Translations under genes and position numbers: made by a program
Shown: positions 15,365 to 23,524 of the stretch, one piece after another
Position numbering within the stretch: position 1 is the first letter of the stretch
Layout of the letters: each line of letters opens with the position of its first letter
Assembly (NCBI GenBank): GCA_963664365.1
Contig: OY761144.1
Coordinates: 1,736,001 to 1,800,000, forward strand
DNA: 64,000 nucleotides
Direction of reading: 5' to 3'
Origin: VXRN01 sp963664365
GTDB taxonomy: Bacteria; Chloroflexota; Dehalococcoidia; Lucifugimonadales; UBA1123
Notes under the pieces: model-generated
What the model was told of the DNA's origin: nothing
Databases searched by the model: none
The model's input: the letters and a program-made list of their open reading frames with translations, nothing else

Positions 15365-16474
15365 ATGGCAGAGCGGAGAGTCAGAAGCGCGCCTGCCGCA
15401 TCGGTTGAGTCCGGACGAATCGACGCGGTCTCGGCGCGGCTGGTGGGGCTGAGGTATCCGTGGTGGCGGCTGGCTATCGGCGGGCTGGTCTTCGCGGCGA
15501 CGGCGGTCTTCGCGGCGAGCCAGGGTTCGGTCGATATCCCGTTTGGGTCCGTGGTGGGGGTGGTCTTATCGCGCCTGCCATGGTTCGAACTTCCCGCGGA
15601 CGCGAAGCCGACGTGGAACACCATTTTGTGGGAACTGCGTCTGCCGAGAGTCGTTCTGGCCGCGATTGTCGGCGCGGCGCTCGCGATGTCCGGCGCGGCT
15701 TACCAGGGGCTGTTCAAGAATCCGTTGGCAGACCCGTATCTGGTGGGGGTAGCGTCCGGGGCCGGTCTCGGCGCGACGATCGTGCTGCTGACCGGAGTTC
15801 CGCTCTTTCTGGGCGGATTCAACCTCCTGCCGGTGGCGGCGTTCGCCGGGGGAATATCCGCGGTGGCGGTCGCTTACTCGATTGCGCGAAACTCGCAGGG
15901 CACGCCGTTGACGACATTGATACTGGCCGGGGTCGCGATCTCGGCTCTCGCCGGGGCGGTCTCCAGTCTCTTGATGATCAGGAGCGACCCTGAACTGAGG
16001 CCCGTGCTTAGCTGGCTGCTGGGGAGTTTCATATCGGCGGAGTGGAGCGAGAGCGGGGTGGTCCTCGTGTACATCGTTCCAAGCCTGGCGGTTATTCTGG
16101 GCTTCGCAAGGATACTCAACGTCTTGCAGCTTAGGGAGGACCACGCCTCGATGCTTGGCGTGGACGTGGAGAAGGTCAAGGCGCTGCTGGTGGTCGCCGC
16201 GACGCTTGCCACGTCAGCCGCCGTTTCGTTCAACGGGCTGATAGGGTTCGTGGGCCTGATCGCTCCCCACACGGTGCGGATGATCTGGGGTGTGGACTAT
16301 CGCTTCATCCTGCCCATGTCCGGCATCGTGGGCGCAACGTTCCTGGTACTGGCAGATCTTGTCGCCCGGACGGTGGCGAGTCCGGCAGAACTTCCCGTCG
16401 GAGTGGTCACCGCATTTTGCGGCGCGCCCTTCTTCCTCTACATCCTCAGGCGACGGCGCGCGGGGGTGGTGTAA
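15365..16474 (+). CDS. btuC: Cobalamin ABC transporter permease (BtuC/FecCD family)
   Basis: A 369-residue permease with about nine to ten membrane spans. Family motifs include 'RLPRVVLAAIVGAALAMSGA', 'YQGLFKNPLADPYLVG', 'LLGSFISAEW' and 'NGLIGFVGLIAPHTVRMIWG', the last being the coupling-helix region. About 30 extra N-terminal residues precede the first span. It begins 7 bases after btuF and its TAA shares one base with the ATG of the ATPase gene (TAATG), so the three genes form one operon under the cobalamin riboswitch. Confidence 0.9.
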   Translation: MAERRVRSAPAASVESGRIDAVSARLVGLRYPWWRLAIGGLVFAATAVFAASQGSVDIPFGSVVGVVLSRLPWFELPADAKPTWNTILWELRLPRVVLAAIVGAALAMSGAAYQGLFKNPLADPYLVGVASGAGLGATIVLLTGVPLFLGGFNLLPVAAFAGGISAVAVAYSIARNSQGTPLTTLILAGVAISALAGAVSSLLMIRSDPELRPVLSWLLGSFISAEWSESGVVLVYIVPSLAVILGFARILNVLQLREDHASMLGVDVEKVKALLVVAATLATSAAVSFNGLIGFVGLIAPHTVRMIWGVDYRFILPMSGIVGATFLVLADLVARTVASPAELPVGVVTAFCGAPFFLYILRRRRAGVV

Positions 16475-17313
16475 TGCGGCAGTTGGCGGACAGGGTAGAG
16501 GCCGCCGGGGGCAACGTCCGGCAGGATCAGGATGTCGAGGGCGCCGCAGGCATCGAGGCGCGCGACGTTTGGGCGGGATACGGGGAGCGCCAGGTCATCA
16601 AGGGCCTGAACCTGAGGGTAGAACGCGGGAGCGTGACCGCGCTCACCGGGCCGAATGGAGTGGGAAAGTCCACGCTGCTGCGACTGCTATCCGGGAGTCT
16701 GAAGCCGTGGCGGGGAACGACGCGAGCAGCGGGCGCCGACGTATCCGCGTTGTCGGTGAGAGAGCGCGCCAGGCTCGTGGCCGTCGTTCCGCAGAACGTG
16801 GACCTGCCTCCGGGAACCGCCGCGTTGGAGGTCGTTCTGATGGGGCGCAATCCTCACATGAGCCTTCTCTCATGGGAGAGCGCGTCGGACGTGGACATCG
16901 CCATGGAAGCGATGCGAGTGACGGATTCCGACGATCTGCTCGACCGGCGCGTCGATGAGCTTTCAGGCGGCGAGAGGCAGCGGGTGGCGATTGCGACGGC
17001 GTTGGCGCAGCAGACGCCGGTTCTTCTTCTGGACGAGCCTACGGCGAACTTAGACCTGGCGTACCAGCCGGCAATCATGTCCCTGATGAGGGAGCTTGCA
17101 TCCGCGGGGAAGACCGTCGTCGTCGCGGTGCATGACCTGACACTGGCGGGCCAGTTCTGCGATGAGGTCGCCCTGATGAGCGAAGGCGCTATACACGCGG
17201 TCGGGAGCCCTGAAGAGGCGCTGACCGAGGCGAACATCCGAAAGGCTTACGGGGCCGACGTTACGGTACTCGCGCACCCATCGACCGGGAAGCCGATAGT
17301 CGTCAACCCCTGA
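16474..17313 (+). CDS. btuD: Cobalamin ABC transporter ATP-binding protein (BtuD-like)
   Basis: A 279-residue ABC ATPase with Walker A 'GPNGVGKST' (59-67), the signature 'LSGGERQRV', Walker B 'VLLLDEPTANLD' and H-loop 'VAVHDLT'. It energises B12 import through BtuC. The start is the ATG at 16474-16476, overlapping the permease stop by one base; the frame is open 57 bases further upstream but inside the permease. The N-terminus carries about 27 extra residues before the usual ABC start. Confidence 0.9.
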   Translation: MRQLADRVEAAGGNVRQDQDVEGAAGIEARDVWAGYGERQVIKGLNLRVERGSVTALTGPNGVGKSTLLRLLSGSLKPWRGTTRAAGADVSALSVRERARLVAVVPQNVDLPPGTAALEVVLMGRNPHMSLLSWESASDVDIAMEAMRVTDSDDLLDRRVDELSGGERQRVAIATALAQQTPVLLLDEPTANLDLAYQPAIMSLMRELASAGKTVVVAVHDLTLAGQFCDEVALMSEGAIHAVGSPEEALTEANIRKAYGADVTVLAHPSTGKPIVVNP

Positions 17314-17497
17314 GCGCCTTCAACCGGAGCGTTCGTATTGATAACGAGTATCGCCCCGATTTACGTTGCTACGTCTAATTAGTTGCTTTATGATAACCTC
17401 AAGCCCTACCTGACCGAGGTATGCCCCCGAAGCGCGTTAGTCGTGCGCCTGACGCTATCGCGGCATCGAGGCGACAAGGCGAAGCGTCAACTTACCC

Positions 17498-18946
17498 GTG
17501 AAGAGCGCTGCGGTGAATTTCGACAACTACGATCTCGACCCGTCCATCTACGACGAGATGTTCCTGCCGGACGGCGCGCCGCATGAGCATTGTCGTCAAC
17601 TCTACGATACCCTGACGCAACTCTCCGAGGAGGAGATCGTCAGCATCCAAGAGCGGGTCACGCGCTCGTTCGAGAACGAGGGGATCACCTTTACGGTCTA
17701 TGGAGATGACGAAGCCAGCGAGCGGGTCATTCCGATCGACTGTCTGCCGCGGGTGATGCCGGCAGCCGAGTGGCGTCTCCTCGATACTGGGCTGACACAG
17801 AGGGTGACGGCCCTCAACGCATTCCTGGAAGATGTGTATGGGGAGGGTCGTATCGTCGATGACGGCGTTATCCCCGCCGACATGGTGTATGAATGTCCGC
17901 AGTTCAGGTCTGAGATGCGCGGCTTCTCCGCGCCGCATGAGACGTGGGTATCTATATGCGGCACAGACGTCGTGCGCACCAACGACGGATTTCGAGTACT
18001 TGAGGACAATCTGCGCGTTCCTTCGGGAGTATCCTACATGCTCGCGAACCGCAAGTCTGCCAAGGCGAGCCTGCGCCGTCTGTATCGAAGCTCCAAGGTG
18101 CGGGAAGTGGAGAATTACGGGCGCGCGCTGCTGGAGACTCTCAGGGAGATGGCTCCGGACGGAAGACCGAACCCCGCCATCGCACTGCTGACGCCGGGAG
18201 TGTATAACTCGGCATTCTATGAGCACATGTTCCTTGCCCATGAGCTGGGGGCTGAGCTCGTAGAGGGCCGCGACCTTACTGTCAATGACGGCGTCGTCTA
18301 TATGCGCACCACCAGTGGGTTGATGCGCGTGGACGTCGTCTATCGCCGCGTGGACGACGACTTCATAGATCCGTTGGTCTTCCGCGAAGACTCGCTTCTC
18401 GGGGCGCCCGGGCTGATGGACGCCTACAAGCGAGGCAACGTGACCCTAGTGAACGCGCCCGGCGCCGGCGTCGCGGACGACAAGAGCGTCTATGCCTACG
18501 TGCCGGACATGATCCGTTACTATATGAGCGAAGAGCCGATTTTGGAGAACGTGGAGACGCGGCTGTGCAGGCGTCCGGCGGACCTCGAGTACACCCTGGA
18601 CAACCTTCAGGACCTGGTGGTAAAGCGCGTGGGGGAGTCCGGCGGGTATGGGATGCTGATCGGGCCTCACTCGACGGCAGAGGAGCGCGAGGAGTACGCC
18701 AAGCAGGTGCGAGACAACCCGGCAGACTTCATATCCCAACCTGTGCTCGCGCTCTCAAGATCGCCCTGCCTGGTCGATGGCCGCTTCGAGCCGCGTCACG
18801 TGGACCTTAGACCCTTCATCTTGCACGGACAGCAGACCCGCATCGTGCCCGGCGCGTTCTGCCGAGTCGCCCTGCGTAGGGGCAGCCTTGTCGTAAACTC
18901 CAGCCAGGGCGGAGGCGGCAAGGACTTCTGGGTACTGGATGACTGA
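17498..18946 (+). CDS. Circularly permuted ATP-grasp protein (DUF404/DUF407)
   Basis: A 482-residue member of the type 2 circularly permuted ATP-grasp family. Recognisable blocks are 'DEMFLPDGAPHEHCRQLYDT', 'RPNPAIALLTPGVYNSAFYE', 'ELVEGRDLTVNDGVVYMRT', 'VDVVYRRVDDDFIDPL' and 'LVVKRVGESGGYGMLIGP'. The family is predicted to make amide or peptide bonds using ATP, with unknown products. It is usually encoded next to an alpha-E protein; here the alpha-E gene follows but an ammonium transporter gene lies in between. The start is GTG at 17498. Confidence 0.88.
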   Translation: MKSAAVNFDNYDLDPSIYDEMFLPDGAPHEHCRQLYDTLTQLSEEEIVSIQERVTRSFENEGITFTVYGDDEASERVIPIDCLPRVMPAAEWRLLDTGLTQRVTALNAFLEDVYGEGRIVDDGVIPADMVYECPQFRSEMRGFSAPHETWVSICGTDVVRTNDGFRVLEDNLRVPSGVSYMLANRKSAKASLRRLYRSSKVREVENYGRALLETLREMAPDGRPNPAIALLTPGVYNSAFYEHMFLAHELGAELVEGRDLTVNDGVVYMRTTSGLMRVDVVYRRVDDDFIDPLVFREDSLLGAPGLMDAYKRGNVTLVNAPGAGVADDKSVYAYVPDMIRYYMSEEPILENVETRLCRRPADLEYTLDNLQDLVVKRVGESGGYGMLIGPHSTAEEREEYAKQVRDNPADFISQPVLALSRSPCLVDGRFEPRHVDLRPFILHGQQTRIVPGAFCRVALRRGSLVVNSSQGGGGKDFWVLDD

Positions 18947-18972
18947 ATAGAGAGACAACAGTGAGGAGGCCA

Positions 18973-20391
18973 ATGACATACGTGAAGCACATCTTTCGCA
19001 GCCGCGCCGCCGTAGCAGCGGCGATAGTTCTCTCGGCGCTCGGATTCTTCGCAGTCCGGCCGGCAGTCGCCCACGCGGCCGGGGTTGACGGCGAGACGCA
19101 GTTCATTCTCAACACGTTCATGTTCCTCGTATGGGGCGCGCTGGTGATGTGGATGTGCGCCGGGTTCACCATGCTCGAATCCGGGGCGGTACGCACCAAG
19201 AACGCCTCCATGATCTGCCTGAAGAACATCGGCCTATACTCGATCGCCGGCCTCGCCTACTTCTTCATCGGCTATAACCTCATGTACGTCGAAGTCGGAA
19301 GAGAGATCAGCATTCTGGGCGTGGACGTTGGCGGTTGGTTCGGGTCGTTCAAACTGCTCTATGGGCCGACCTCGGAAGAGATTGCCCTGGTGGGCGGAGA
19401 CGCAGACGCCGCGGCCAAAGTGGTCGAGAGCGGAAAGGCCACCATGGCGGACTGGTTCTTCCAGATGGTCTTCGTGGCTACCGCCGCCTCGATTGTGTCC
19501 GGCGCCATAGCCGAACGGATCAAGATTTGGGTGTTCTTCCTCTTCACGCTTCTGCTGACCGCGCTCATCTACCCGATCGTTGGGGCGTGGACGTGGGGCG
19601 GCGGCTGGCTCACGGAGATGGGATTCAAAGACTTCGCCGGCTCGACCATCGTACACAGCACCGGCGGCTGGGCCGCGCTCGCGGGCGTGCTGGTCGTCGG
19701 CCCCAGGCTCGGCAAGTACAGAAGCGACGGCAGCGCCCGGCCAACCCCGCCCTCCAATGTCCTGGTGGTGACGCTTGGCGTATTCATACTTTGGCTGGGC
19801 TGGTTCGGGTTCAACGGCGGGTCGCAGCTGGCGCTGGGCAGCGCGGCGGACGCGGTTGGCATGAGCCACGTGCTCGCCAACACCAATCTGGCGGCGGCGG
19901 CGGGCGTCATCGCGGCGCTCGCGGTCTCGCGACCGATCCTGGGACGCATGGACCTGTTCGCCGGTCTGAACGGCGCGATCGCCGGGCTTGTGTCTATCAC
20001 GGCCGGGCCGGACATTGTCGACCACCACTGGGCGGTGGTCATCGGGGCCATCGGCGGCGTGCTATGCACGGCGGGCATCAAGTTCTTGGAGGGGATCAAA
20101 CTGGACGACGTGGTGGGCGCGATTCCGGCCCACCTTTTCGCTGGGATATGGGGAACGTTGGCCGCGTGCATCGCGGCGGGCGGACAGTTCCACGTCCAGC
20201 TAATTGGCGTTGTGGCGATCGGCGTGTTCGTGTTCGGCGTCTCGTGGCTGCTGTGGAAGGGGATGGACATGGCGCTGGGCTTGCGGGTCTCTCTCCAGGC
20301 CGAGCGACTGGGCCAAGACGTGGCGGAACTGGGAATCGAAGCATATCCCGAATTCGTACTCATGCCGGAAGAGTACGACCAGGAAGACTAG
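18973..20391 (+). CDS. amt: Ammonium transporter Amt
   Basis: An Amt/MEP/Rh channel with an N-terminal signal-like segment and about eleven spans (472 residues). Motifs: 'GFTMLESGAVRTKNASMICL', 'DFAGSTIVHSTGGWAALAG' with the first pore His, 'GWFGFNGGSQLA', and 'GAIPAHLFAGIWGTLAACIA' with the second pore His. It conducts ammonium/ammonia across the inner membrane. The ATG at 18973 follows TGAGGAGG closely; a GTG at 18961 is an alternative. It lies 26 bases after the ATP-grasp gene and 4 bases before the alpha-E gene. No GlnK gene is adjacent, which is unusual for amt. Confidence 0.93.
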   Translation: MTYVKHIFRSRAAVAAAIVLSALGFFAVRPAVAHAAGVDGETQFILNTFMFLVWGALVMWMCAGFTMLESGAVRTKNASMICLKNIGLYSIAGLAYFFIGYNLMYVEVGREISILGVDVGGWFGSFKLLYGPTSEEIALVGGDADAAAKVVESGKATMADWFFQMVFVATAASIVSGAIAERIKIWVFFLFTLLLTALIYPIVGAWTWGGGWLTEMGFKDFAGSTIVHSTGGWAALAGVLVVGPRLGKYRSDGSARPTPPSNVLVVTLGVFILWLGWFGFNGGSQLALGSAADAVGMSHVLANTNLAAAAGVIAALAVSRPILGRMDLFAGLNGAIAGLVSITAGPDIVDHHWAVVIGAIGGVLCTAGIKFLEGIKLDDVVGAIPAHLFAGIWGTLAACIAAGGQFHVQLIGVVAIGVFVFGVSWLLWKGMDMALGLRVSLQAERLGQDVAELGIEAYPEFVLMPEEYDQED

Positions 20392-20395
20392 CCCA

Positions 20396-21367
20396 ATGCT
20401 CTCGCGCAGCGCGCAAGGACTCTATTGGATGGGGCGCTACTTGGAGCGCGCTCAGCACCTTTGCCGTCTGCTGAGATTGCAGACGGAAGCCCTAGTGGAC
20501 CGTCCGGTCAGGGAGATCTACCTGGGGTGGAGGCGCATCTACGACAGCATGAACCGGCAGCCTCCGGGAGGCAGGCTCGATCTCACACACGACGAGGACT
20601 TCACCCTGGCCGACTCCTACACGCTTGCCGACGACCTCACGTTCGAGCGTTTGAACCCCGATTCCGTGTGGAGTTGCTTCGCACTAGGCCGTGAGAATGC
20701 CCGCCAGATGCGACACTGCATCAGCGCGGAGGTGTGGATCTCCGTGAATCTGGCCTACTTGCGTATCCAGAAGCTGGGGATGCAGGACATCTGGACAACC
20801 TCGCCGGAAGACTTCTACGCTGAAACGGCGGCAGAGATCAACACCATCTCCGGGGTGGCCTCGGCAACGATGTACCGTGACGACGGCTGGCGTTTCTTGC
20901 GGCTCGGCCACTTCCTGGAGCGCGCCCAGCTTACGGTCGCGCTTCTGCTGGCGCATCTATCCGCCACTTCGACGGCCGGCGACGACCCCGACAACGACTG
21001 GACGAGCCTGCTGCGCTCCAGCGACGCTTTGGAGCCGTACAGCCGTCGGTACGGCGTCGAAGTACACCAGAGCCAGGCGCTCGACATGATCGTCACGGAT
21101 CCGCTGCTTCCGGGCTCGCTCCGCCGGTCGCTCGATGAGTCCGCAAGGCAGATTGGCAGCCTCAGTCCCGCGCCCAACCCCGATTCCGGCGCGGCGACCC
21201 GTCGGCTGGCCGGCCGCCTGGGCGCGCTGGTTCTCTACGATTGGCCGGACAGTGAAGACCGAGAAGAGATCCTGCGGCGGGTAGGCGAGCACTCCCGTGA
21301 GCTCCACAACCTCGTGACCGCCACCTATTTCGACTATCGCGCGGGGGGGCCCAAACGGAATAAGTAG
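20396..21367 (+). CDS. Alpha-E domain protein (DUF403)
   Basis: A 323-residue all-helical protein beginning 'MLSRSAQGLYWMGRYLERAQ', the hallmark of the alpha-E family, with 'AEINTISGVASATMYRDDGW' and 'FLRLGHFLERAQLTVALLL' further on. The family accompanies circularly permuted ATP-grasp enzymes in predicted amide-ligase operons; its own activity is unknown. The ATG at 20396 lies four bases after the amt stop. The three same-strand genes look like one transcription unit. Confidence 0.88.
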   Translation: MLSRSAQGLYWMGRYLERAQHLCRLLRLQTEALVDRPVREIYLGWRRIYDSMNRQPPGGRLDLTHDEDFTLADSYTLADDLTFERLNPDSVWSCFALGRENARQMRHCISAEVWISVNLAYLRIQKLGMQDIWTTSPEDFYAETAAEINTISGVASATMYRDDGWRFLRLGHFLERAQLTVALLLAHLSATSTAGDDPDNDWTSLLRSSDALEPYSRRYGVEVHQSQALDMIVTDPLLPGSLRRSLDESARQIGSLSPAPNPDSGAATRRLAGRLGALVLYDWPDSEDREEILRRVGEHSRELHNLVTATYFDYRAGGPKRNK

Positions 21368-21375
21368 CTATGGGC

Positions 21376-21495
21376 TTAGTGCCTGTCGAACCAGTCTTTG
21401 ATTCTCCATAAGAGACCTAAGACGATCGCGCCGCCGAAGATTACGACCGCGATCAGTGCTAGGTTGTCAATGATGAGGGCGTTCAGGCCGTCCAT
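21376..21495 (-). CDS. Putative 39-residue membrane protein
   Basis: A short frame starting MDGLNALIIDNLALIAVVIF and ending in the charged tail WRIKDWFDRH has one membrane span. A TATAAT (21555-21560, minus strand) lies about 60 bases upstream of its ATG, which supports expression; the ribosome binding site (AGG) is weak. It converges on the alpha-E gene. Function unknown; moderate doubt that it is a gene. Confidence 0.4.
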   Translation of the reverse strand: MDGLNALIIDNLALIAVVIFGGAIVLGLLWRIKDWFDRH

Positions 21496-21977
21496 AGTCC
21501 TGACTACCGCTATTCTTCTCTGGTGGCGCAACAATAGTGAGCATACATCGCCTTATTATAGCACTCGCCCCCTGTGAATAATTCTATCACCTTAGAGGGG
21601 CGTGAAAAAGCCCGCGCGGAGAATCCGAACATACGGACTTTGGGATTCACATAGGAAAACAAGCGAGGAAAGGGTTGAGGTATTTTTGAGGCTCTATGGC
21701 GATATTCGGGCAAATTGCTACTGATAAATAGCATAGATACGGTGGTAGGGGTTGGCATTCTTGAAATTGTCATATCGGGCGTGGGAATCGCATGGAATCC
21801 GTATGCCATAACCGCCCAGTCGCCCCGACTCATATTACAGATTACAGATACGAGCTCGGTCAGAGGAGGGCCTTCTCGCGTCTGGTTAGCTTCATGGTTC
21901 ACCCCATGCGGGGAAGTAGTTGTAGCCCCGTACTCTCTGGCCTACGGGAAACTCGCGCGGTTACTGGAGGAAGAGAC
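21496..21977. other. AT-richer intergenic region, no convincing gene
   Basis: About 480 bases between the 39-residue frame and the SDH_sah gene. Apart from the minus-strand TATAAT at 21555-21560 I see no family-1 repeat and no RNA signature. Two open frames (130 and 132 residues, opposite strands) have no recognisable domain, and one of them runs into the SDH_sah gene, so neither is called. Confidence 0.4.
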
Positions 21978-22913
21978 TCAACCTGAGAGATGGGCTGTTT
22001 CAGTGGGATTGGGCGTATGCGGCGGGCCCGGGGTGGGAATTGGGATATTCACCACCTGTGTGGCCTGCTGGCGTCCCCATGCGATACCTGCTGAATTTTC
22101 GAACACCTTGTAGAAAGGCGACTTGTCGAAGAAGAACTCGTACTGGTGAGACAGGCTCCTCACCAAGTCCGCCCTCTTGCCCTTGAGGATTACCACTGGC
22201 ACGCCAACCTTCTGGGCCATTGTCGCATTTATGCTGCGACCGTGGCTCTTGTGCAGGTCCCAGTCGACAAAGAATTCAATGACCTTCTCAATGTCTTTTT
22301 CGCTTGATGTGCGCATCATGTACTTCGAGAGCCACTCTCGAGCTAGGTCTTCAGACAACTGCTGAGCGTTTCTGCATTGCTCAAGCAGGTGAAGGTCGTA
22401 CTTCTGAAGGAGCGGCACATAAGCTGTAAGAGCCTGGGCTCCCTCTCTTGCCAGCCGCTCCTCCAATGTCTCAAATGCGCGGAGGATTGCTCTGGCAGGT
22501 ACGCCACTCAACTGGGGGTCTATCGGCCCCAAAGTACCTTCGGGAAGCATCAGAATCTTGTTCCCGGAAAAGCACATCATGGTGGCCGCGCTGTATGCAT
22601 TCTTTGGAACGATAAATCGAATATCCTTGAATCTCCCTCGCAACAGCTGGACGATTCTTTCCGTGGCCTCTGCCCGACCACCATTGGAAACAATGAAGAT
22701 GTCGGCCTTGTCGCCATCGACAGAGTTGATTAGGTCAACAAAGCCCGTTATGTCTCCGTCATCTATAGCGGTACGAGTGCCTTGCGGAACATCCTCGGTT
22801 TGAGATGCGTAACAAAGCAGGGGCCGTCCGTTTTGTGCCTCGATCTGGCGGAACGTCTCTAGGCGTGACTCAAACAGGTTGGTGGTGCCAGACTTCGACA
22901 GAAAGGTCTGCAA
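21978..22913 (-). CDS. SDH_sah family ClpP-like serine protease
   Basis: A 311-residue member of the 'serine dehydrogenase proteinase' (SDH_sah) family, related to ClpP and SppA. Seen: 'DKADIFIVSNGGRAEATERI' (oxyanion region), 'RFIVPKNAYSAATMMCFSGN' with the probable nucleophile Ser, and 'LPEGTLGPIDPQL' after it. The nucleophile context is less conserved than in ClpP, so activity is not assured. The C-terminus is a Pro-rich tail. No signal peptide. It follows a small helical protein on the same strand and stands next to a restriction-methylation gene; members often occur in defence-rich loci. Confidence 0.78.
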   Translation of the reverse strand: MQTFLSKSGTTNLFESRLETFRQIEAQNGRPLLCYASQTEDVPQGTRTAIDDGDITGFVDLINSVDGDKADIFIVSNGGRAEATERIVQLLRGRFKDIRFIVPKNAYSAATMMCFSGNKILMLPEGTLGPIDPQLSGVPARAILRAFETLEERLAREGAQALTAYVPLLQKYDLHLLEQCRNAQQLSEDLAREWLSKYMMRTSSEKDIEKVIEFFVDWDLHKSHGRSINATMAQKVGVPVVILKGKRADLVRSLSHQYEFFFDKSPFYKVFENSAGIAWGRQQATQVVNIPIPTPGPPHTPNPTETAHLSG

Positions 22914-23008
22914 CTCACCATAGGACTTGGGTAGAGGGTTGGGAATTTCTACGATTGGAAGTTAGTCCTCTCGCCTTCAAGTGAAAGTACCTGTTGTTTC
23001 CAGTCGAA

Positions 23009-23269
23009 CTATTGCTCCCCCGTACTGACATCAGGCTGGAAAGTAATGGCGACCATAGTCGATGCTACAGGCGAAGAAGTAGCGACCTCTCTCTGTCCCA
23101 TCGCGATCTCTGCTTCCCTGTTGATCCTGTCGGCCTCTTCGAAGACCTTCATGATATAGTCAATGTCAGGATCTGATTGGCGCAGTTTCTGCAAATCGTT
23201 TGAAAGCTCCATCTTCAACCCCATCTCATTGCCACACTGACTCACTGTCCTGGAATATGCTTGGTGCAT
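23009..23269 (-). CDS. Small helical hypothetical protein
   Basis: An 86-residue frame with a predicted helical core ('ELSNDLQKLRQSDPDIDYIM', 'KVFEEADRINREAEIAMGQR'), lying 95 bases upstream of the SDH_sah gene on the same strand. A TATAAT on the minus strand ends only about 5 bases before the first ATG. Either the message is leaderless or translation starts at one of the internal ATGs (MGLKMEL, MELSND). It may be a partner of the ClpP-like protein; no family recognised. Confidence 0.5.
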   Translation of the reverse strand: MHQAYSRTVSQCGNEMGLKMELSNDLQKLRQSDPDIDYIMKVFEEADRINREAEIAMGQREVATSSPVASTMVAITFQPDVSTGEQ

Positions 23270-23524
23270 CGCATATTATAACATGATTATAGAATGGTAC
23301 CGTGCTCGAAAGCTAGGGTACGTGGGATGTCGAGTACGCTTACAGGTGGGTTGTTCTCTCATTTGGCGCGTGTGGGAATCACTTAGAATGGAGCCCCGCG
23401 TGGATAAGCTGGAGGACTTATACAAGATTCCTCGGCTCCGATTCGATGCGCTCGGAATAATATGGGCTGATAATCGTTGGGTGTGCGTATAGCACGATTT
23501 TGTTTTGATATACGTGATAAAGGC

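Noticed and set aside
21510..21902. A 130-residue minus-strand open frame upstream of the 39-residue frame
   Set aside because: Irregular composition, no domain, no clear start signal; it overlaps the TATAAT that better serves the small frame.
21715..22113. A 132-residue plus-strand open frame
   Set aside because: It runs antisense into the SDH_sah coding region, shows no domain, and has no ribosome binding site.
23283..23492. A 69-residue plus-strand open frame between the small helical gene and the RM gene
   Set aside because: No domain, no ribosome binding site, and it lies in the promoter region of the divergent small gene.
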